The notes under the pieces were generated by a model. It did no database searches, was not told the origin of the DNA, and saw only the letters and a list, made by a program, of their open reading frames with translations. The position numbers and the translations under genes are program-made. This document shows, piece by piece, positions 57,095 through 64,000 of a stretch of 64,000 nucleotides of DNA. The stretch is from positions 7,310,438 through 7,374,437 of the forward strand of contig JAJEKV010000040.1 in assembly GCA_021234155.1 (NCBI GenBank), given 5' to 3'. Position 1 is the first letter of the stretch; every line of letters begins with the position of its first letter. The stretch comes from Isoetes taiwanensis. Taxonomy: Eukaryota > Streptophyta > Lycopodiopsida > Isoetales > Isoetaceae.

Positions 57095-57905
57095 GAGCAA
57101 AGTTATAAAAAGGACGCCCTTTGGGTGGACTAAGAATGGATGGATCTGATTTAATTCGCTTGAGTAGCGACTATAAACTTTTCTTGACCACTTGAGGTAA
57201 TACACATCACTCAAAAACCTGTGGATTTTTCGCCAGCTTATGGTCGGGGATAGCATGGCCATAAGTGACTTAATTTTTTGAAGTGGCCACATCTTATTTT
57301 TCAGACTTGAATGGCTGTAAGAATTTCTATGGTCTTTGTAAAGTCATAGCTATATGTTCTTGTACTGGAAAACATTGGAAGGATGGATCTGATGGTTACA
57401 TGGCCATGATTTTACAAAAAATATTGCTCGGTTTTGTTGTATTAAAAGCATAGCATATTAGTCTTGGAAGCGCATGGATTGTGCATTAGCACTAGAAACT
57501 GGTCTAGCATTTGCATTGGATTATGCATTAGCTTGTAGCGCAATAAAAATATGTCAAGTAAAAAATAGCAAGAGAATTGAACTTTAGATAAGTCTTTTTA
57601 AAGGTTTCATGCGGGAAAATCATGAAGTTTTGTAAAGCATTTGACATGTGTCTAATACGTCTGAGGCAAGGCAATATTGTTTGACTTTTAGAAAAGGATA
57701 TAGAGGACACAATTTTCTGAGATAATGTAATAACAGGCCATAGACAAGTTTTCTGGCCAATAAGGAAACTGAACAAATGACATTTAATGTTTAGTAAAAG
57801 GACTTCCAAGGCTCCCCTAGACTATGTCTAGGGATCGATAAGTTCCGGTGACCCATGGTCCGGAATGGCTTAGTCTTGTGGATAAGGCTAAGGCCAAGTT
57901 TATAT
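57095..57905. repeat. 0.8-kb direct repeat, copy 2
   Basis: Copy of 53150-53980. Altered relative to copy 1 mainly at CTG/CAG: ATGTCAAGTAAAAAATAGC (57552) versus ATGCTGTTGCAGAAAAATAG; CATGGTCCGGAAT (57854) versus CATGGTCTGGAAT. It ends in a TA tract (57900-57945). Confidence 0.85.
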
Positions 57906-57984
57906 ATATATTATATATTTATATAATATACATATATATATATACAAGTGGTTCTACTATGAGGGACTGCACAAATTCGACCGG

Positions 57985-58855
57985 AAGCCAATGCAGAGTC
58001 ATTCAATGAAGATTCTATAAGCATTTCCCTAGGCTCTTTATGAAACCTATGTTAACAAAGATTCTTTTTAGAATCTCCTAGATTTCCAAAGATTATGCCA
58101 AGATTCTCCAAGATTCTATAGAGATTCCCCTAGATTCTATGAAGATTTCCCTAGATTTCCCAAGATTCTATCAAGATTCTTAAAGATTTTATGAACATTC
58201 GCTTAATTCCCCTAGGTTCCCAAAGATTCTCTTGATATTCGTCTAGATTTCCAAAGATTATCCCAAGACTCCTCTAGATTCCCCAAAATTCTATGTAGTT
58301 CTATTGAATTCTCCAAGATTTGATGAAGATTCTCTTAGATTCCTTTAGATTATAGGAAAATTCTCCATGATTCTCCAAGATTCCATCATGATTTCACTAG
58401 ATTCTCAAAGCTTTTAGAAAGATTCCTTTAGATTCCCAAAGATTCTCTTAAGATTCCTCTATTCTCTAAGATCCTATGAAGATTCCCTTAGACTTGACAT
58501 GATTCTATCAAGATTCCTCTAGATTCTTAAAGATTCTATAAAGATTCCCTTAGATTCCCTTAAATTCTTAAAGATTCTCTCGTGATTCCTATAGATTCCT
58601 GTTGATTTTCCAAAGATTCTCTTGAGATTCCCTTTGATTTCCAAGATTCTCTTGAGATTCCCATAGATTCCCAAAGATTCTATTGAGATTCCATAGATTC
58701 CTAAGATTCTCTTGAGATTCCTTTAGATTCTCTAAGATTCTATGAAGATTCACCCAGATTCTCAAGATTGCATGTAATTCCTCTAGATTCTCCAAGTATT
58801 TATGAAGATTCCTTTAGATTCTCCGAGATTCCTATGGATTCCCTTAGAGTTCGAT
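57985..58855. repeat. GATTC-rich minisatellite array
   Basis: About 870 bases made of degenerate 10-14 base units around AGATTCT or AGATTCC, with phrases such as CCAAGATTCTATGAAGATTC and CCCTTAGATTC. Minus-strand frames read as Asn/Leu/Glu-rich heptad-like repeats, a by-product of the array. Unit order is irregular, so it is an old array. Confidence 0.9.
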
Positions 58856-59421
58856 CACATTGGTCCAACTACAACGAACGCAAAACCACCACTCATTGAA
58901 AGCCTCGGCATGAGAGGAGTCCAATGGCGTGGGTCCCACCTTCATCCGACCCCTACTGCAAGCTATGTAATTTTTGAATGCGATTAAATGAAGGAAGCTT
59001 CATAGAAAGTCCACTCATAAATGCTTTGCCACCTCATTACCTTTTTTATTAATGAGGTGACACCTCACCTCCTTTAAAAAAAAATCAATTTAATATTAAA
59101 AAGTCAATGGCTAAGATTTATGCTCACCTTTTGATCTAATGGTTAAGATCCGCTACACCAAAGTCACTTTTAAAGGACCTTCCTTGCACCTTCCTCATAA
59201 AAACCAAGGGCTTGGATTTATCCTCCCCTTTTGATCCAACGGTCCTGTGGATGTGGTGCATGCCCCATGCATGACCCATGCATGCCCATAAGGAATGGAT
59301 GGCTCGATCGCCGCCACCTCACCTGACCCACCTTAAACGGACGACATCAGGGCATGTAAGAATCAAACACATTATATAAAAAGTTTATGATATACCTTTT
59401 ATATATATAATCGATATCTTT
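58856..59421. other. Unassigned
   Basis: It contains a loose internal repeat, CCTCACCT and GGCTTGGATTTATCCTCCCC / GGCTAAGATTTATGCTCACC with TTTTGATCYAAYGGT (59108 and 59211). No gene is seen. Confidence 0.4.
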
Positions 59422-59684
59422 GGTATAAATTTATACCGAGAAAACTCTTTATGATAAATTTATACCGCTTATCCTCTCTTCGGAGATAAATTTATACCAT
59501 TGATCCTCTTTGGGGTATATAAATTTATACCGCTGAGTCCTTTTTGTCAGATAAATTTATACCCGCCGAAGTTCTTTTGTTGTATAAATCTATACCGCTT
59601 GTTTTATGTATAAATTTATAATCGCAAAACTCTCTAGCATACTATGTCCACATATTACTATCTATTGAGGTATAAATTTATACC
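59422..59684. repeat. Array of eight GGTATAAATTTATACC palindromes
   Basis: Perfect or near-perfect 16-base palindromes start at about 59422, 59453, 59485, 59514, 59550, 59582, 59609 and 59669. Spacers are about 15-45 bases, often ending CTCTTT or TCCTTTTTG. Palindromes are better conserved than spacers. Confidence 0.9.
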
Positions 59685-60690
59685 ATCTTGAAATTTATTT
59701 GGAAGAAACTAAGGACTACAGAGAACAAATAAATTACAAAGTTTAAAAAGTCCAGATTGATACATACGCCGCCATCGCCAGATACGTAAGTCTATAGCAA
59801 GTCGGAGGAGCAAATAAGAGCAAGTGTATAAAGCAAAGCGCTAAAGCATCTTCAACTTCAACTCGCGTGTGAGGTATACTTTAAAAGGTGACAATATTTG
59901 CTTCATTGAGGCAATATCAAAATGTGTTGCATTTTTGCAATTTTGTTCATAATTTTGTAGTGAATTCATAAACTTTGAACTAAATACGTTTTTTGGGCAC
60001 TCTTAGCGCTTGTTGTTTTTTTTTCAATGTCTATTTTGTTTTGTCCTTAAAAATATTACTATTTCTCAAACCAAACTAGGAGGCCAAAAATGGTACCAAA
60101 CAATTTTGAATGAAAAGTCGAAGTTCAAATTCCTCCAAAAAATGGTGCCTAAAATATTCAAATTGTCACACTTGTCACAAATATACCAAGAAAAGGGCAT
60201 TTTTAAGGGAATTTTAGGGAATCTTTCAAAGATTCCTTTGAAGTGCGTTCTTAAAAGCAAATAAGTGCGTTTCATTTTAAACTTTGTTTCAACTCTTGAT
60301 CGAGATGATATATGGAAGTAGACATAAGGATGCACCGCATGTGATGATAAAGCTTGTTAGTTTAGAGAAGTTTGTTGTGGAAGTGATGGCAAAGCAACTC
60401 TAGATGATGAAGCATGATATGATGTGATGAAAGAGATGTGTGAGCAACATGTTCGGGATGCACCGCATGGAGCTATGGTTAGTATTAAATCACTCTGCAC
60501 TAGACCCCAACTTGCACAAATCCTTTGTCCTTGCAACACTAGAAACCAGTTAGCACACGAGCAGAAAACTTTAAAGCAGAACTCAACTTACTGAAACCAA
60601 CTTAATTTTTTTGTTTTTTTTTCTTGTTCAAGCTTTTTCTGTATTTAGCCTTTTTCTGTTTTTTATTTTTCCCAAATGATGCACTAACTA
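59685..60690. other. AT-rich; probable LTR of the minus-strand Ty3/gypsy element
   Basis: It lies downstream of the integrase end in the minus orientation. Around 60228-60290 the reverse complement (TTTAAAATGAAACGCACTTA) matches part of the 2.2-kb repeat at 24728-24790 and 39797-39846. T-runs at 60005 and 60615. LTR borders are not defined. Confidence 0.35.
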
Positions 60691-60811
60691 ATCCTACCTA
60701 TATCTTTCCAAAAACCTCAATTGAATAGATAGATAGATTAGGCAAAGATCCAATGGACATGTGACCACACACCACACTACATTGCTCGGTTGGGCCCTGC
60801 CCCCATTGCGT

Positions 60812-60833
60812 CTGTTGGGATTTGACCCCCAAC
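60812..60833 (-). repeat. TGTTGGG...CCCAACA inverted repeat, possible LTR start
   Basis: TGTTGGGATTTGACCCCCAA followed by CA has seven-base inverted ends. On the minus strand it reads TGTTGGGGGTC, a common LTR start, just after the end of integrase coding sequence. Confidence 0.4.
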
Positions 60834-60834
60834 A

Positions 60835-61320
60835 GCATCGAAAATGCGATTCGGCATCGAGTGCAAGGGCAACATGTTGTTGCGATTACCTTTAGGTGCA
60901 CAATATTGATAGGGTTCATCAATTCTCCGCCATCGGCAATATCTCTCGGCCAATATGAATCTCGCAACTTTTGTACCAATTGCTTCAAATGGTCCTTCCT
61001 GGAGATTTTCAAATTTGGATGCTATTTCTTCCCTTGACTTGTTCCACTTCAACACCAACTCCACGCTTTCAAGACTCCCCGCAATTTGTGTCTTTTAAAG
61101 GCCGCAATGTCTTTAGCCTTTTTCTCATAACAACATTTTTGCCTCATATCTATGCCCTTCAAGCCGCATCAATCTCACAAACCTTTCTTTTAGAGCCTCA
61201 TCCATTTCCAAATTTATTTGATAGGCCAGTCACGGGAGATGGAAGTTCTAGCTCAATAGGTAATACTGATTCTATCCCATACACCAAACTGAAAGGACTG
61301 TATGCCCAAAGTGCATCATG
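60835..61320 (-). pseudogene. Ty3/gypsy integrase C-terminal region
   Basis: The minus-strand frame MELVLKWNKSREEIASKFEN, then LQEGPFEAIG, and in a shifted frame IADGGELMNPINIVHLKVI (about 60925-60880) follow the integrase C-terminal order: LVL-WDK...K...GPF.I followed by DG.EL..P.N..HLK. Upstream, residues corresponding to YAL.F corroborate the order. Frame changes break it. Confidence 0.75.
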
Positions 61321-61900
61321 AAGCTTCAAATGCCAATCTTTTTTTGAAACACCGATGGTTTTCTTGAGAATAGATTTGAGAGTCTTATTGGTTGACTACG
61401 CCTCGCCATTGCCTTGAGGGTAATAGTGTGTTTGACTTTTAAGGTGGCTAGCATAAGTGCAATTGCATGGTTGATGAACCGGCTACCCGCTCAAAAATTA
61501 TTTTAAAGGGAATGCCAAATCGGCACAAATATTCTCATGCGAGGAATCTTCGTAAATGGCTTGAGCATTAGCTTCTCTCCCGCGTGAATTGCCTCCGCCC
61601 ATTTGGTAAAATAATCAAGTGGCTACTAATATAAACCGTGTTGAGTCAAGAAGGTGGATCTATTGGGCCTATAAAATCCAGACCCCATATTTGGAAAGGT
61701 CCGGGGAGATGTTATTGCGATAAGGGCATTTGGTTGCGAGTTTTCTACCAAAGATCCGCATTTATGGCAGCATTTTATAGTGTCATAGCAATCCTTAAAA
61801 GAGTGGGCCAAAAATATCCCGACCTTAGAATCGTTTTGCGCCAGTTGTATGCTGCAAAGTGTCCTCCACACACTCCCTCATGACATGCTTCAATTATCAT
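61321..61900 (-). pseudogene. Ty3/gypsy integrase zinc-binding and catalytic core
   Basis: CGGHFAA-type residues near 61860, a GYFWP-like segment (GIFLAHSFKD in the main frame, GYFWPTLLRI in the next), then KCCHKCG (zinc-binding), FQIWGLDFIGPIDPPSS (about 61700-61655, first catalytic Asp in GLDF) and, further on, SRQWRGVVNQ-like sequence (about 61415) equivalent to the NGQAE region. The succession is that of a plant Ty3/gypsy integrase. Stops and frameshifts are present. Confidence 0.8.
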
Positions 61901-62191
61901 CCCGGCCTCTTCTCATCCCACATCTCAACAAGATCCCTCCTTGTCAACTTTGCATAAAAACACCCTCAATTAGCCTGAACTTTTTGCACTTGTCTTTAAA
62001 TCTCCTCTCTTGATTGCTACTCAAATTTTTGGGCAACTCTTTGCTCTCAAGATAATTTCTAATGTCAAGTTGCAAAATCAATATTTTTACGCATCAAAAA
62101 GAAACCAAGTTTGTTAGATTATCATCCTTTGCATAAACCATCTTGATCTTCATGCTCAAATAACACATATGGAAGATAAGAACTGGGATTC

Positions 62192-62780
62192 TCAATTAGC
62201 TTCACCACCTTTACAAGATAATGTCATAAGCTTGAACCTTACAAGCCCACCGCATAGTTTAGCCTTTGGTTGCTTTTTTGCAAAAGAAGTGACAAAGAAT
62301 TTTGTCTCATAAATACTTGAACCTGATTGTTTTTTGAGTGTCCTTGTCTTTCTATCAAGAACATTAAAACCGCTTTGCACTCTTTTCCAACCTAGGATAT
62401 CTGGTCAAGATGTCGGACCACATCTTGCTTGCAAAAGCAATCACATGATCCCTCTTGCAAAGTGCCAAACCAATTGCCCTTTTTTGTGACATCGGATATA
62501 AGCTTTGAAAGGTTTCTCTAGATCGGAGGTTTAAGTAGGATAGATTCTGAGATGGCATCAATGATTTTGTCAAATGAATCTTGGCATTGCTCATTCCAAT
62601 CTATCGGAATATGTTTGCTTTCACTTTTGGAAAATTTTCCAACCTTTGTGAGGCTAGAAATTGGGCTCATAGTGTGGGAAAAATGAGGGACATACATTCT
62701 CAAGAAGTAGGTCATCCCCATGAAACTTTTAACTTTTTGAGGGTTTTGGAGGTGCCAATTTCTTCAAAGCTTCAATCTTA
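62192..62780 (-). pseudogene. Ty3/gypsy RT connection and RNase H region
   Basis: MGMTYFLRMYVPHFSHTMSP (about 62720-62660) is the LGM--YYR-FI--FS segment after the RT palm. WNEQCQDSFDKI follows. IGLALCKRDHVIAFASKMWS (about 62475-62420) matches the RNase H start (ally, D, I-FASR), and a later minus-strand frame gives KFFVTSFAKKQPKAKLCGGL. RNase H would degrade the RNA strand during cDNA synthesis. Confidence 0.8.
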
Positions 62781-63118
62781 CTTCAGATATTTGAATTCCT
62801 GCTGTAGACACTATATGTCCAAGCAATTCCCCTTTGAGGACAAGAAAACACATTTTTTGGATTCAAACTCACTCCTCCTTTTCTACACAAAGCAAACAAC
62901 ATGGTCGCAAGCATGTCAAAATGTTTTTCAAGAGAAGTTCCTAAGCGAGAGGTCATCCAAGAATACACGAAAAATATTAGCAGGGCATTTCTCTAAAAAA
63001 TTGTATCCATGGCTCTCGAATATTTGCGTATGCATTCATCAATCCAAATGGCATTCTCTTCATGGCAAATGTTCCGCAAGGTGTGATAAATGAGGTTTTG
63101 GCTGATCCCTATCCTTGA
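62781..63118 (-). pseudogene. Ty3/gypsy reverse transcriptase palm, truncated upstream
   Basis: SFITPCGTFAMKRMPFGLMN (about 63092-63033) is the RT segment before motif B. After frame changes, a VFLDD-like segment reads YSWMTSRLGTSLEKHFDMLA (catalytic YLDD not intact in one frame), then CRKGGVSLNPKN and FSCPQRG. RT homology ends near 63118; the fingers, protease and gag are not upstream, so the element is truncated or interrupted there. Confidence 0.8.
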
Positions 63119-64000
63119 TGCTTATCTAATTATGAGACGGACCCTTGGCCCTTGGCCTCCCACCGATACAACATACTACACTTAATACGAGATAATCTAA
63201 CAATCATGGCAATATCAATTCATAAAGAGCACCGCCAAAGCGTCTAGATCACATTCATAAGATTCTCAAAATACAAAGAGTTTAAGATCACCACAGATTA
63301 CAAGTTCATCATCACATGGAATACCAAGCACAATAAAGTTCAAGACTTATACACAAGATAAAGCCGGCTGCAGTCCAAACAAAACTACATGATAACCGCA
63401 CCACAAAATATAAACACATCACTTTCAGGCCTTCGGTCAGAAGGTGTTGAAGAAGGACCCCTGTTGAAGCAGGACTCTCACGAGGGTTCCTCTTGAGACT
63501 CTCTATCCGAGGAGGTCAACACAGGTCAGCCTCTCCTCATAATATATATCCACTTTGAAGAGGTTAATCCGGCATGTTATAAATTTCATGTTTCGACACA
63601 AGTTCCGAGCGCATCATAGGTCTCTCGGAACCACCCGTCCTAAAGGAGTCTAGGTGTAGCGTGATGCTCGGCTCACACGGCGTGCCATCTTTAATCACAT
63701 CTGACAAGCAGGGGTTAGTCCACGGGGACTAAGTGGGGAACATTAGGGTAGGAAACAGGTACACACAACATGAGATATCAATACATGACCCTGAGTTACT
63801 CACCTGCTCCCATAATCCCGCAAAAGGGTTAGAGAAGTAATCTCAAGCGGTTCTCAAATCTAAATGCATCACAATATGCCTAGGATCACGATCCGGACCC
63901 GCGTTCCTTGGGGGTCGCGAACCCCAAGGGGCATATTCCAAATCCTCAAATGCAGGGCGTTAACAAGGGGCTCTCCCCTTGGCAGCCCTCTCCCTCGGCC
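63119..64000. other. Unassigned; hairpin-rich end of window
   Basis: GC-moderate, non-coding-looking sequence replacing the expected 5' half of the Ty3/gypsy pol. Three inverted repeats lie close together: GGATC/GATCC (63883-63894), CCTTGGGG/CCCCAAGG (63906-63929) and AAGGGG/CCCCTT (63965-63980). Style and composition suggest LTR or leader sequence of another element. No gene is called. Confidence 0.4.

Noticed and set aside
23332-57905. RIP-like or methylation-driven C-to-T decay as the cause of copy differences
   Set aside because: The differences are CTG/CAG to CCG, CGG or indels rather than TTG/CAA, so deamination does not explain them.
57985-59684. CRISPR-like array
   Set aside because: The repeats are short and degenerate, the palindromes have no unique spacers of constant length, no cas genes are present, and the context is a plant nuclear genome.

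Overview
This window looks like repeat-dominated nuclear DNA from a land plant with a large genome. The signs are plant-type Ty3/gypsy LTR retrotransposons, a LINE, a spliced fragment of a plant-type GT47 (exostosin-domain) glycosyltransferase, AT-rich introns with GT/AG borders, and very low gene density. The reverse transcriptases are of kinds I associate more with algae and non-flowering plants than with angiosperms, so a gymnosperm, fern, lycophyte or bryophyte is plausible; this is an inference. I see no intact conventional gene, tRNA, rRNA or CRISPR array.

Layout. 0-1.1 kb: decayed minus-strand exon(s). 1.1-6.3 kb: short repeats, a Ty3/gypsy integrase scrap and an LTR-like block. 6.3-10.7 kb: plus-strand Ty3/gypsy element (LTR-like block, gag, zinc knuckle, protease, RT), cut off inside RT by AT-rich sequence full of TGGTT/AACCA motifs. 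12.5-15.1 kb: minus-strand LINE. 15.1-23.3 kb: unassigned AT-rich DNA with GT47 and other gene fragments. 23.3-25.5 kb: a 2.2-kb segment repeated at 38.4-40.6 kb. 25.5-28 kb: a spliced minus-strand gene of unknown family, with a diverged paralogue at 51.0-51.6 kb. 29.3-29.9 kb: a foldback element. 30.2-33.8 kb (plus) and 35.35-37.3 kb (minus): two diverged copies of an unusual non-LTR-type RT. 40.6-50.1 kb: three tandem 3.4-kb units. 52.9-57.9 kb: structured terminal modules and an 0.8-kb direct repeat. 58.0-59.7 kb: a GATTC-rich minisatellite and an array of 16-bp palindromes. 60.7-63.1 kb: a minus-strand Ty3/gypsy pol. 63.1-64 kb: unassigned, hairpin-rich.

Two points cut across the annotation. 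First, near-identical repeat copies disagree mainly where one copy reads CTG or CAG. The other copy has CCG, CGG, CG, GG or small indels there. This is not a deamination pattern. It looks like copy-specific consensus error at CHG sites, the plant transposon methylation context, so many frameshifts here may be artefacts. Second, a module made of a (TA)n tract, CCTACCTCC[TC]ACCG and two mutually exclusive hairpins recurs at five places. One lies directly downstream of the minus-strand RT, which suggests a structured 3' end of that element family.
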